Assembly: GCA_030652755.1 (NCBI GenBank)
Contig: JAUSPV010000047.1
Span: forward strand, 1 to 36,850
Length of the DNA: 36,850 bases
Source: Caulobacter sp.
GTDB taxonomy: Bacteria > Pseudomonadota > Alphaproteobacteria > Caulobacterales > Caulobacteraceae
Direction of reading: 5' to 3'
In this document: positions 17,527 to 27,319 of the stretch, piece after piece
How positions within the stretch are numbered: the stretch's first letter is position 1
How the letters are laid out: every line of letters starts with the position of its first letter
Program-made: the position numbers and the translations under genes
The notes under the pieces: model-generated
What the model saw: the letters and a program-made list of their open reading frames with translations, nothing else
What the model was told of the DNA's origin: nothing
Database searches by the model: none

Positions 17527-18021
17527 TCACCCCTTCCGGACCTTGCCCATCAGCCTTTCGGCCACGCCGGGGGTCACGAACTTGGTGATATCACCGCCCA
17601 GGATGGCGATTTCCTTGACGAGGCGAGACGCCACCGCCTGGTGCCGCGGATCGGCCATCAGGAACACCGTCTCGATCTCGCGATCGAGCTGCTGGTTCAT
17701 GGCGGTCATCTGGAATTCGTACTCGAAATCGGCGACGGCCCGTAGACCCCGCACGATAATGCCGGCGTGAACCTCACGGGCGAAGTGCATCAGCAGGCCC
17801 TTGAAGGGGATCACCTCGATCTCGGCCACCCGCTGAAGGTGGGCGGTCTCGTCGCGGATGATGGCCACCCGCTCGTCGAGGCTGAACATCGGGCCCTTGC
17901 CCTCGTTGATGGCCACGCCGATCACCAGCTTGTCCACCAGCTTCACGGCCCGTCCGATGATGTCCAGATGACCATTGGTCATCGGATCGAACGTGCCCGG
18001 ATAGAGTCCGACTCTCTGCAC
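17527..18021 (-). CDS. coaD: phosphopantetheine adenylyltransferase
   Basis: VGLYPGTFDPMTNGHLDIIGRA...IVRGLRAVADFEYEFQMTAMN. Confidence 0.97.
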   Translation of the reverse strand: MQRVGLYPGTFDPMTNGHLDIIGRAVKLVDKLVIGVAINEGKGPMFSLDERVAIIRDETAHLQRVAEIEVIPFKGLLMHFAREVHAGIIVRGLRAVADFEYEFQMTAMNQQLDREIETVFLMADPRHQAVASRLVKEIAILGGDITKFVTPGVAERLMGKVRKG

Positions 18022-18045
18022 CCGGTACCCCCTGCGTCATTTCCG

Positions 18046-20814
18046 CTATGCGGGGGTCTGGGAGTCCCCGCTGTCGTTGTCATTATCGTTGTCGTCTTCG
18101 TCGCCGCTTTCGGCCGAGGCTTCAAGCCTTTCCACGCTCACGACATGCTCATCTTCGGCGGTGCGGAAGACGATGACGCCCTGGGTGTTGCGGCTGGCGA
18201 CCCTGATATTGGCCACCGGACAGCGGATCAGCTGACCCTGATCGGTCACGAGCAGAATTTCGTCGGCCTGATCGACGGGGAAGCTGGCGACCAGCCGTCC
18301 GCCCTTGCGGGTCAGGTCCTGGGCCAGCAGGCCCTGGCCGCCGCGGCCCGTGCGCCGGAAATCGTAGGCGCTGGTGCGCTTGCCGATGCCTTCGGACGAC
18401 AGGGTGAGGATGAATTCTTCGGCCGCCTGCAGCTGGATGATCCGGTCGGGCGTCAAATCCGCCTCGCCGACGTCTTCGTCGTCGTCGGCCGGCGCGACGT
18501 CGTCGCCCTCGTCGCTCTCGGACTTGATGCGGGTGCGCTCGTACTTGAGGTAGCTGGCGCGTTCGGCGGGAGTGGCGTCGACGCCATGCAGGATGGCCAT
18601 CGACAGCACCTGGTCGCCCTCGGCCAGACGGATGCCGCGCACCCCGGTCGACTCGCGGCCCGCGAACACGCGCACCTCGCCGACCTCGAACCGGATCGCC
18701 CGGCCCAGGGCCGTGGTCAGCAGCACGTCGTTGCGCGGGTCACAGAGGCCGACGCCGATGATGGAGTCGCCCTCGTCCAGCTTCATGGCGATCTTGCCGT
18801 TGCGGTTGATCGAGGCGAAGTCGCTGAGCTTGTTGCGACGCACGTTGCCTGAGCGGGTGGCGAACATCACGTCCAGCGCGTCCCACTGGGCCTCGTCCTC
18901 GGGCAGCGGCAGGATCGAGGTGATGCTCTCGCCGGGCTCGATGGGCAGCAGATTGACGAAGGCCTTGCCGCGCGAGGTCGGCGTACCGACCGGCAGGCGC
19001 CACACCTTCAGGCGATAGACCTTGCCGCCGGAGCTGAAGAACAGCACCGGCGCGTGGGTCGAGGCGGAAAACACGCGGGTGACGGCGTCTTCTTCCTTGG
19101 TCGACATGCCCGACCGGCCTTTGCCGCCGTGCTTCTGGCTGCGGTAGGTCGACAGCGCCGTGCGCTTCACATAGCCGCCGTGGGTGACGGTGATGACCAT
19201 CTCCTCGCGGGGGATGAGGTCCTCATCCTCCATCTCGGCGCCGCCTTCGACCATCTGGGTCCGGCGCGCAATGGCGAAGCGCTCGCGAACCTCGACCAGC
19301 TCCTCGCGCACGACGGCCATGATGTTGGCGCGGTCGCTGAGCAGTTCCAGCAGCGTGGCGATGGAGCCGGCCAGCGTGCGGGCCTCGCCCATGATCTCTT
19401 CCTGGCCCAGGCCCGTCAGGCGGGACAGCGTCAGGGCGAGGATGGAGCGCGCCTGCTCTTCGGACAGCCGGACCTGGTCGCCCTCGGTGATCACCGTGCG
19501 CGGGTCGGCGATCAGCGCGATCAGGGGCATCATGTCGCCGGTCGGCCAGTCGCGGGCGCAGAGCCGCTCACGCGCCTCGGCCGGATCGGCCGAACTGCGG
19601 ATGATGTGGATGAACTCGTCGATGTTGGCGACGGCGATGGCCAGGCCGACCAGCACATGGCCTCGGTCCCGCGCCTTGCTGAGCTCGAACTTGGTGCGCC
19701 GGACGACGACCTCCTCCCGGAAGTCGACGAAGGCGCCGATCATCTCGCGCAGGCCCATCTGCAACGGCCGGCCACGGTTCAGCGCCAGCATGTTGTAGCC
19801 GAAGCTGCTCTGCAGCGCGGTGAAGCGGTACAGCTGGTTCAGGACGACATCGCCCTGGGCGTCGCGCTTCAGCTCGATGACGATCCGCATGCCCTGGCGG
19901 TCGCTCTCGTCGCGGATATCGCTGATGCCCTCGATCTTCTTGTCGCGGACCAGTTCGGCGATGTGCTCGACCAGGCTGGACTTGTTCACCTGATAGGGGA
20001 TGGCGGTGATGATGATGGCTTCGCGATCCTTGCGAAGCTCGCCCACCGTGGCCACGCCGCGGATGATCACCGAGCCGCGGCCGGTCATCAGGGCGGTGCG
20101 CGCCGCCGTGCGGCCGATGATCTCGCCGCCGGTGGGGAAGTCCGGCCCCGGCACGATGTCGAGGATCTCGTCCAGGCCGATGTCGGGATTATCGATCAGC
20201 GCCAGGCAGGCGTCGACGACCTCGCCCAGGTTGTGCGGCGGAATGTTGGTGGCCATGCCGACGGCGATGCCGCCCGCGCCGTTGACAAGCAGGTTCGGAA
20301 TCCTGGCCGGAAGGACGGTCGGTTCCTGTTCCTTGCCGTCGTAGTTCTCCTGGAAGTCGACGGTGTCCTTGTCGATGTCGGCCAGCAGCGCGGTCGCGGC
20401 GTGCGCCATCCGGCTTTCGGTGTAGCGCATGGCCGCCGGCATATCGCCGTCGACCGAACCGAAGTTCCCCTGACCGTCGATGAGCGGCAGGTTCATCGAG
20501 AAGGTCTGCGCCATGCGGGCCAGCGCGAAATAGACCGATTGGTCGCCGTGCGGGTGGAAGCGGCCCAGCACGTCGCCGACCACGCGCGCCGACTTCGAGT
20601 ACGGCCGGTCCGGAGTCATGTTCAGGTCGTGCATCGAATAGAAGATGCGGCGGTGCACAGGCTTGAGGCCATCGCGCACGTCCGGCAGCGCACGGCTCAC
20701 GATCACGCTCATGGCGTAATCGAGATAGCTGCGCTTCAGCTCGTCCTCGATGGCGATGGGGGCGACAGCCCCCCGCCGTCCGTCATCCGGAGGGGTCTTA
20801 TTTTCGTCGGTCAA
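18046..20814 (-). CDS. gyrA: DNA gyrase subunit A
   Basis: [36 protein letters not shown], and QKHGGKG GyrA-box-like motif. Confidence 0.97.
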   Translation of the reverse strand: MTDENKTPPDDGRRGAVAPIAIEDELKRSYLDYAMSVIVSRALPDVRDGLKPVHRRIFYSMHDLNMTPDRPYSKSARVVGDVLGRFHPHGDQSVYFALARMAQTFSMNLPLIDGQGNFGSVDGDMPAAMRYTESRMAHAATALLADIDKDTVDFQENYDGKEQEPTVLPARIPNLLVNGAGGIAVGMATNIPPHNLGEVVDACLALIDNPDIGLDEILDIVPGPDFPTGGEIIGRTAARTALMTGRGSVIIRGVATVGELRKDREAIIITAIPYQVNKSSLVEHIAELVRDKKIEGISDIRDESDRQGMRIVIELKRDAQGDVVLNQLYRFTALQSSFGYNMLALNRGRPLQMGLREMIGAFVDFREEVVVRRTKFELSKARDRGHVLVGLAIAVANIDEFIHIIRSSADPAEARERLCARDWPTGDMMPLIALIADPRTVITEGDQVRLSEEQARSILALTLSRLTGLGQEEIMGEARTLAGSIATLLELLSDRANIMAVVREELVEVRERFAIARRTQMVEGGAEMEDEDLIPREEMVITVTHGGYVKRTALSTYRSQKHGGKGRSGMSTKEEDAVTRVFSASTHAPVLFFSSGGKVYRLKVWRLPVGTPTSRGKAFVNLLPIEPGESITSILPLPEDEAQWDALDVMFATRSGNVRRNKLSDFASINRNGKIAMKLDEGDSIIGVGLCDPRNDVLLTTALGRAIRFEVGEVRVFAGRESTGVRGIRLAEGDQVLSMAILHGVDATPAERASYLKYERTRIKSESDEGDDVAPADDDEDVGEADLTPDRIIQLQAAEEFILTLSSEGIGKRTSAYDFRRTGRGGQGLLAQDLTRKGGRLVASFPVDQADEILLVTDQGQLIRCPVANIRVASRNTQGVIVFRTAEDEHVVSVERLEASAESGDEDDNDNDNDSGDSQTPA

Positions 20815-20928
20815 GTGCGGGATTTTGCTATCAGAATCGGACCCAATACGTCCGCCCGTTAGTTAACATCCAAGACCCGCGGGCGCCACCTTCGGGCGCC
20901 GTTTTCCCCACTGCCGGAGAGTCTTTCC

Positions 20929-21450
20929 ATGCGCCTTTTCCCAATCTTCGTGACCGCCGCCGCCATCGCCCTCCCCGCGCTGGCCGCGCCGGCCTCGGTC
21001 ACCGTCAACCTGAAGGGCCCCGCGGGCGAGGATATGGGACGGGCGACGCTCACCGAGGGCGCGCGCGGAGTCGTGATGCGGGTAGACGCCAAGGGCCTGA
21101 CGCCGGGCTGGCACGGGCTGCATTTCCACGAGAAGGGCGACTGCTCGACGGCCGATTTCAAGTCGGCGGGCGGGCACGTCCATGACGCCAAGGCCGTGGT
21201 CCACGGCTTCCTCGCCCCAGGCCACAATGACGCCGGCGACCTGCCCAACCTGCACGCGGGAACCGACGGGACGGCGATGGTCGAGGTATTCACGCCCTTC
21301 GTCTCGCTGTCGGCCGGCGGTGACAAGCCCGGCCTTCTCGACGCCAACGGCTCGGCCCTGGTCATCCACGCCAAGGCCGACGACTACACGAGCCAGCCGA
21401 TCGGCGGGGCCGGAGACCGCGTCGCCTGTGCGGTCATCGGCGCGCGCTAG
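20929..21450 (+). CDS. sodC: Cu/Zn superoxide dismutase, exported
   Basis: GWHGLHFHEKGDCS, GGHVHDAK, GHNDAGDLPNL; signal peptide. Confidence 0.95.
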   Translation: MRLFPIFVTAAAIALPALAAPASVTVNLKGPAGEDMGRATLTEGARGVVMRVDAKGLTPGWHGLHFHEKGDCSTADFKSAGGHVHDAKAVVHGFLAPGHNDAGDLPNLHAGTDGTAMVEVFTPFVSLSAGGDKPGLLDANGSALVIHAKADDYTSQPIGGAGDRVACAVIGAR

Positions 21451-21453
21451 AGT

Positions 21454-22395
21454 CTAGGTCTGGAGCTGGCGGTCGGCGGCGGCGCGCACCGCCGCGCGGC
21501 GTTCTGACAGGGCCACCAGCGCCACCCCGACCAGGGTCGCGCCGCCGCCCAGCACGAGTTGCAGGGTCAGGGTGTCGCCCATCAGGCCGATGCCGATGCC
21601 GCAGGAGACCAGCGGCGTTAGCAGGAACCAGGGCGTCACCCGCCCGGGTTCGCGGCGCTGGACCAGCCAGAACAGCAGGGCCGTGGCGCCGACGGTGGAG
21701 GCCAGGCCCGCCCAGACGATGGTCGTCCACACCACCCAGCCGGCCGACATCGCCTTGCCGACAACATCGCCCTCGAAAGCGAAGGACGCCGCCAGCAGCA
21801 CCGGTGCGGCGACCACCGAGGTCAGGGCCTGCATCTTCAGCGGCGGCACGCCGGGCATGCGCCGCACCAGAACAGTGCCCAACGCCCACAGGCCGCTGGC
21901 GACAAGGCCCAGAGCGATACCGGGCAGGTCCGCGGCTCCGTGCGGGTCGAGGCTCATCCAGGCCACGCCCACGAAGGCGACGACCATCCCGGCCAATGCG
22001 GCCGGCGCCATCCGCTCGCCCAGCATCCGCCAGGCGAAGAAGGCGGTCATCGGGATCCACAGCTGCAACGCCACGACCATCGGGCTGAGGTTGTCGATCA
22101 GCGAGAAGCCCCAGTAGATCAGGCCAAAGTGCAGCGGCCCGCACAGCAGGATGATCGGCAGGATCTGCTTCCACGGCGGGAAAGGCGGTTTGAGAAACGG
22201 CGCCAGCACGATCAGCGCCACGCCAAACCGAAGCCCCCCCACCAGCAGGGGCGGCAGCGCCTCGGTCGCCACCTTGGCGGCGGCGTTGTTGATCCCCCAG
22301 ACGAGGAGGATCGCGCCGATGGCGCCCCACTCGGCAAGCGAGAACGACGAGCGGTCGGAGGCGGGGGAAGCGGGCGTGGGCACGGCGCCGCTCAT
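21454..22395 (-). CDS. EamA/DMT-family transporter
   Basis: Repeated hydrophobic EamA segments (ILLVWGINNAAAKVATEALPPLLVGGLRFGVALIVL...). Confidence 0.88.
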   Translation of the reverse strand: MSGAVPTPASPASDRSSFSLAEWGAIGAILLVWGINNAAAKVATEALPPLLVGGLRFGVALIVLAPFLKPPFPPWKQILPIILLCGPLHFGLIYWGFSLIDNLSPMVVALQLWIPMTAFFAWRMLGERMAPAALAGMVVAFVGVAWMSLDPHGAADLPGIALGLVASGLWALGTVLVRRMPGVPPLKMQALTSVVAAPVLLAASFAFEGDVVGKAMSAGWVVWTTIVWAGLASTVGATALLFWLVQRREPGRVTPWFLLTPLVSCGIGIGLMGDTLTLQLVLGGGATLVGVALVALSERRAAVRAAADRQLQT

Positions 22396-22532
22396 TGCAC
22401 AGGGCAGGCAGGGGGTGAAGCCCTGCCCGGTTCAATCCCGGCTGCGACGACGCCGCCGTCTCACCCTGAACACTCCCATGGCGGCCCATACGCGCCTGCG
22501 CCAGGGCGCAAGCGGCTGAGCCCGCCCTCCTT

Positions 22533-23021
22533 CTAGAACGGAATCTCGTCGTCGAGGTCGGCCGAGAAGCTTTCCTTGGGCCCGGAGGGCTGGCTGCGGG
22601 CGCCCCCGCCGGAATAGCCGCCGAAGTCGCCTTCGTCTCGCGACGCGCCGCCGCCGCCGGCGCCGCCGTCACGGCCGCCCAGCATGGTCAGTTCGCCGCG
22701 GAACTTCTGCAGCACGATCTCGGTGGAATACTTCTCAACGCCGGCCTGGTCGGTCCATTTGCGGGTCTGGATCGCGCCTTCGATGTAAACCGTCGAGCCC
22801 TTCTTCAGGTACTGCTCGACCACCTTGACGATGTTGTCGTTGAACACGACGACCCGGTGCCACTCGGTGCGCTCCTTCTTCTCGCCGGTGGCGCGGTCGC
22901 GCCAGCTCTCGGAGGTGGCGATGCGCAGGTTGGCGACGCGGTCGCCCGAGTTGAGGGTGCGGATCTCGGGATCGGCGCCCAGATTGCCGACCAGAATGAC
23001 CTTGTTGACGCTGCCCGCCAT
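22533..23021 (-). CDS. ssb: single-stranded DNA-binding protein
   Basis: [40 protein letters not shown]; acidic tip DLDDEIPF. Confidence 0.97.
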   Translation of the reverse strand: MAGSVNKVILVGNLGADPEIRTLNSGDRVANLRIATSESWRDRATGEKKERTEWHRVVVFNDNIVKVVEQYLKKGSTVYIEGAIQTRKWTDQAGVEKYSTEIVLQKFRGELTMLGGRDGGAGGGGASRDEGDFGGYSGGGARSQPSGPKESFSADLDDEIPF

Positions 23022-23149
23022 GGGGATCTCCTTCACGCGCCCGGCGACCTTGGCCCCCTCGTTTCGCGAGGCCCGCCGATCGGACCTCCGGGGCGCGCCG
23101 GAATCTGGCGCACAGGCTAACGGGCGTTAACGTTTGACGATAGCCACAT

Positions 23150-23164
23150 GTTCATATTTTGTTC
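23150..23164. promoter_or_regulatory. LexA (SOS) box upstream of ssb
   Basis: GTTCATATTTTGTTC = exact GTTC-N7-GTTC, the alphaproteobacterial LexA motif. Confidence 0.75.
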
Positions 23165-23225
23165 TCGGCGACAAGAGCTTATGCACAGCATTTTCGCCGC
23201 AGCCTGACGCTCGGGGAAGCCCGCC

Positions 23226-23603
23226 CTACTGGACGGCGCCGGGCATCACCAGCCGGCCATCGCCGGTGCGAACCAGCATCAGGTACTGGTTGCCGTTCCA
23301 CTTCTGGGCCCGGAAGATTCCGCCGCGGCGCAGGTGGATGAAGCTGCCCTGGTAGGCGCCGATCATCTCGGCGTTCTGGCCGCCCAGTCGCAGGAAGCGC
23401 AGGCGCATGCCCTCGAGCTGGGCCGCGCATTTCTCGATGCTGTCGATGTCGCGGGCCACGACGTTGAACTTGTAACCACCGTCGGGAAGGTAGGCCATGT
23501 GGTAGCAGATGCCGCGCTCCGTCGGCGCCTCGAAGGCCTTCTCGCAGGCCGAGAGGACCAGGGCCGATAGGGCGGCGACGAGCGTGAGGGCGATGCGGTG
23601 CAT
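23226..23603 (-). CDS. hypothetical lipoprotein
   Basis: MHRIALTLVAALSALVLSAC lipobox. Confidence 0.7.
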   Translation of the reverse strand: MHRIALTLVAALSALVLSACEKAFEAPTERGICYHMAYLPDGGYKFNVVARDIDSIEKCAAQLEGMRLRFLRLGGQNAEMIGAYQGSFIHLRRGGIFRAQKWNGNQYLMLVRTGDGRLVMPGAVQ

Positions 23604-23635
23604 GGAGCGAGCCTAGACCTGAAACGGAGCCCGGC

Positions 23636-24304
23636 TCAACCCACCGGCGGGATAGAGCAGTTGGCGCCCTGCTCCACCAGCGTGCGGAAGCGGCGGTTGT
23701 CCTGCGAAATCTCGACCTTGTCGCGAACCAGGCGCAGCGTCTGCTCGCCCCAGCGGCCGTAGGTCGCCCCGCCCCGCTTCTCGCACTGCCCGGCGAACAG
23801 GGTTTGCACGCAGCTGTTGAGATCCATGGAGCCCGCCTGCGACCAGCCGCCGCCAGAGTAGCGCCAGCACATCGAACCGGAAGGGGCGGGCTGCGCGGGC
23901 TCGCTCGAGGCGGTCGGCGCCGTCTGGACAGGTGCGGGCGCGATCGGCTTGGGCGGAAGCGGGGCGAGAATGGTGCCCGCGGCGTCGGCGGCGGCAAGAG
24001 CCCCGGTTTCGTCAACGCCGACGTCCAGCGCGCCGGTGGCGACGCCGTTGCGCTGGGCGCATTCGGTCAGGGTGATCTCGCCGGCGAACTGGCCGGCGAC
24101 GAAGCAGCGGATCGGCCGGGCCGGATCCAGCCTGGTGTCGTCATCGCGTCCGGTCTCGACAACCAGGCCGCCCTGCGAGGCCGGGGGCGGCTCTGCCGGA
24201 GCCTTGCTTCCACGCATGATCGTCACGGCGATCAGGATGCCGAGCAACAGCGCCACGCCGCCGCCGACGGCCAGGACAATCCGGCGATCCTTGAAGAAAT
24301 CCAT
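23636..24304 (-). CDS. hypothetical single-TM protein with Cys-containing domains
   Basis: MDFFKDRRIVLAVGGGVALLLGILIAVTIM TM anchor, then a proline-rich linker. Confidence 0.65.
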   Translation of the reverse strand: MDFFKDRRIVLAVGGGVALLLGILIAVTIMRGSKAPAEPPPASQGGLVVETGRDDDTRLDPARPIRCFVAGQFAGEITLTECAQRNGVATGALDVGVDETGALAAADAAGTILAPLPPKPIAPAPVQTAPTASSEPAQPAPSGSMCWRYSGGGWSQAGSMDLNSCVQTLFAGQCEKRGGATYGRWGEQTLRLVRDKVEISQDNRRFRTLVEQGANCSIPPVG

Positions 24305-24347
24305 GTCTGAACCGCTAGCCTGCGGTGACGACGCTTTCAAGTGCGCG

Positions 24348-27251
24348 TCAGTATCCGCCGGTCAGACGATCCAGCGCCGCCTGGTAGTTGGCGATCTGGT
24401 TGGTCAGATAGGCCGGGGCCGTCCCGCCGGCGCCAGGCGCGGCGGTGACGACGGGCTTGGCCGCCGTTTCGAGGGATCTGTAGGCGTCGCGCACCCGGGT
24501 CAGCGACTTGGCGATCGCAGCGATGGCCGCGGCGATGCCGTCCTTTGAATTCAGGTTCAGGTCGATGTCGAGGCCGATGCCGAACACCGGCCCCTTGCCG
24601 TCGGCCGAAACGCTCTTGCCCGCCTTGTCGATGACGGTGTTGCGCACGACGCCGGGCGCGAGGCCGATGGCCTCCAGCGCGTCGCTGCCGCCCTTGCCGG
24701 GCAGGATTTCCACCGACGCCGACTTCTGCTGCGGGCTGACCTTGATACGGCGGAACTCGCCGTCGGCCACGACCTCGACCTTGACCTTGAAGCCGCCGGC
24801 CCGCTCGATCTTCTTGGCCAGGGTGTCGAGCGTATCGTTGGCCTCGATGGTCACGGCCGCCAGGCGCCCGCCCTGGGTCGTGCGAATCTGGAAGCTGTCG
24901 CCCGCCCGCACCGAGGTCGCCGAGACCAGCTTCTGGGAGTCGGCGAAGAGCAACGCGCCCTTCGGCAGGCCCAGCTTGTCCAGCGCGCTGGCGCCGGTGG
25001 TGTCGACGGCGATCGAGGTGGCCGTGGCCATGCCGTCCTTACCGGTCACCCGCTGCGCCTCGACGGCGCCGGAAGTCACGTCGATCTTGGCCAGGTAGCC
25101 GTCCTTGGTGGAGATCGGCATGGCGCCGGGCTGGTCGGCGCTGGCGCTCCCGGCGACCCAGACCTTGCCGTCGGCCACGGTCATGGCGCTGACCGTATCG
25201 TTTCCGACCCCGCCGAAGTAGGCGAGGTTGTCCCCGGCCGTGCTGGTCAGGTCCGTCGACAACCGGGCCGCGAAGGCGTCCTGCGCCCCACTGTAGGCCC
25301 GCGTCACGCCGCTGACATCCAGCGCGCCGTTGGAGGTTGTGCCCGCGACCCACAGGTAGCCGCCGTCCATCCCGAGGCCCTTGATGGCGCCGCCGCCCAT
25401 CTGCCCCAGGTCGCGCGTCGCGCCGGCGGTGAAGCCGGCCGCCGAGGTGTGGGTGGTCGAGGTCACCTTCGCTGGATCGGTCCCGCCGTTGTGCGCCCCA
25501 TAGTCGGTCGAGGTCACCGTCGGGACGCCGTTGGTGGTGGTGGTCGTGGTGATGTTGGCAAAGCCGTTGTCGTCGGTGCGCACCGTCTCGGTGACGCTGG
25601 GCGTGACGGTGAAGCTGCGCAACACGCCCCGGCCGTTCTCGACCCCGGCGATGGTGACGGTCGAGCCGTTGACGACCATGCCGCCGACGCTGTCCTCGCC
25701 GACAGAGCCGAACTGGGTGGTGAACAGCGTCCGGGGATCACCCTTGGCGTCGGGCGCGACAGCCATCAGGTAGTTGTCCCAGCCGCCGACGGTTCCACCG
25801 CCGCTGGGCAGCGCAGACTTGGTGCGGCCGGCGACAAACACCACGCCGTTTTCGCCGAATCCGACCTCGGTCGCCTCGTCGTCCTCCAGCGCGCCCCGGC
25901 GCTGGGTCCACATCTCGTCGCCCTTGGCGTCGAACACGGTGACGAAGCTGTCGGTCTTTCCGGAGGCGGCGGTGGAATTGATCGGTCCGTCCGTCGCGCC
26001 GTTCAGCTCACCGGTCACCCGGCCGGCGATGGCCACCCGGCCGTCCGATGCGATGCTCAGCGCCAGCCCCTCGGCCTGGTCCGCCGCGCCCAGCGTGCGG
26101 GCGTACATCAGCTTGCCGGCGCTGTCATACTTGAGCAGCGCCACGTCGCGCTCGCCCTTGACCGTCTGGTTGTCCACCGTGCCGTTGACATCGGCCAGGA
26201 CGTAGAGCGAGCCGTCGGCGCCCACCTTGCTGGCTCGCACAGTCTCGATCGTACCCTCCAGTACGCCCGACGAAATCTTCGAGCCTGCCGCGCCGACCGT
26301 TGTTCCGTCCAGCTTGACCAGCGTGCTCTCGAACTTGCCGTCGTCGGTCTTGGAGTTCTTGTCGGGGTCCGGATTGCCGGCGTAGGTCGTCACATAGACC
26401 GCCGGCGTTGTGGCCGCCGCCGAGAAAGTCAGCTGCTCGGTGGAGTCGCCGCTGATCTTGAACGAATAGTCGTCGGCGATCGCCGGGAGGGTCACGGTGG
26501 TGCCGCCGGTGGTCACCTTGCGCGGTTCGCCGGGCGTGCGCTCGACGCTGAAGCGCGACTGCAGGCCTGCGGCCGAAAGCTTGTCGTTGATGTGGGCGGT
26601 GACCGCGCCCATCGACCGGGCGCCGGAGATTTCCGAAAGGTCGATGGCGATGTTGTGGGTGACCGTGCCGCGCTTGACGGTGATGTCGAACTTTACATCG
26701 CCCTGGAAGGCGGCGACCGCGTCGCTGTGGCCGCCTGTGTGGACCTTTCCGGTCTTGTAGCTGTAGATCGCCCGCGGCACGCCGACCTCGGACTTGTTGG
26801 TGATCATGGTGTCCCCGCGGGTGATCCGCATGGTCTCCATCTTCAGCTTGTCGGTGTAGCTGGTGATCTCGGTCAGGCCGCGGGTGAACACCGAGGCCAC
26901 GCGATTGATCTCGGCCTGGGTGACGCCGGTCGCCTTGGCCCGCTCGGCCAGACCGTTGAGCGCGTTGAGCCCTTGGTACAAAGCGAAGAGCTTCTTGTAG
27001 TCGTTGCTGGCGCCGGGCAGATCGAGCTGGGCGGCCCCTTCGTCGATGAAGCGGCGCCCGGCCATGGCCTGCCTGACCAGTTCATTCGATTTGAGGGCGG
27101 TCGAGGTCGTCGCCCAGGGCGGCGTCGGCGCATACTTGGGCTTGCCCCCGACCATCGTCGCGCCAACGCCCGTCGCCCCCGCGGAAGCAAACCCGCCGGT
27201 GCGCGCCTGGTAAAATCCCAGGAGGACGTTGCTGTCGATCGAGATGACCAT
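24348..27251 (-). CDS. flaEY: FlaEY-like flagellar locus protein (967 aa)
   Basis: N-terminus MVISIDSNVLLGFYQ; two flagellin_IN-like segments; internal propeller-like repeats; position beside flagellin genes as in Caulobacter. Confidence 0.65.
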   Translation of the reverse strand: MVISIDSNVLLGFYQARTGGFASAGATGVGATMVGGKPKYAPTPPWATTSTALKSNELVRQAMAGRRFIDEGAAQLDLPGASNDYKKLFALYQGLNALNGLAERAKATGVTQAEINRVASVFTRGLTEITSYTDKLKMETMRITRGDTMITNKSEVGVPRAIYSYKTGKVHTGGHSDAVAAFQGDVKFDITVKRGTVTHNIAIDLSEISGARSMGAVTAHINDKLSAAGLQSRFSVERTPGEPRKVTTGGTTVTLPAIADDYSFKISGDSTEQLTFSAAATTPAVYVTTYAGNPDPDKNSKTDDGKFESTLVKLDGTTVGAAGSKISSGVLEGTIETVRASKVGADGSLYVLADVNGTVDNQTVKGERDVALLKYDSAGKLMYARTLGAADQAEGLALSIASDGRVAIAGRVTGELNGATDGPINSTAASGKTDSFVTVFDAKGDEMWTQRRGALEDDEATEVGFGENGVVFVAGRTKSALPSGGGTVGGWDNYLMAVAPDAKGDPRTLFTTQFGSVGEDSVGGMVVNGSTVTIAGVENGRGVLRSFTVTPSVTETVRTDDNGFANITTTTTTNGVPTVTSTDYGAHNGGTDPAKVTSTTHTSAAGFTAGATRDLGQMGGGAIKGLGMDGGYLWVAGTTSNGALDVSGVTRAYSGAQDAFAARLSTDLTSTAGDNLAYFGGVGNDTVSAMTVADGKVWVAGSASADQPGAMPISTKDGYLAKIDVTSGAVEAQRVTGKDGMATATSIAVDTTGASALDKLGLPKGALLFADSQKLVSATSVRAGDSFQIRTTQGGRLAAVTIEANDTLDTLAKKIERAGGFKVKVEVVADGEFRRIKVSPQQKSASVEILPGKGGSDALEAIGLAPGVVRNTVIDKAGKSVSADGKGPVFGIGLDIDLNLNSKDGIAAAIAAIAKSLTRVRDAYRSLETAAKPVVTAAPGAGGTAPAYLTNQIANYQAALDRLTGGY

Positions 27252-27319
27252 AGGGGCCCTGGACGGAGTTCCGCGTCGAAAGCTTGCCCGACAAGGGCTG
27301 AGGAGTCGTTAAGCGCGGC

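Noticed and set aside
19054-20862. 602-aa + strand ORF
   Set aside because: Antisense to gyrA, which is unambiguous; no recognisable domain.
22400-22445. tRNA-like T-arm (GGTTCAATCC) on + strand
   Set aside because: Only four stem pairs and no acceptor, D or anticodon arms; better treated as part of the EamA leader hairpins.
21434-22672. 412-aa minus strand ORF overlapping the EamA gene
   Set aside because: Frame-shifted shadow of the transporter gene; no domain and Arg/Pro/Ala-rich.
23113-23135. possible CtrA site CTAACGGGCGTTAACG near ssb
   Set aside because: Half-sites are spaced N6 rather than N7; insufficient support.
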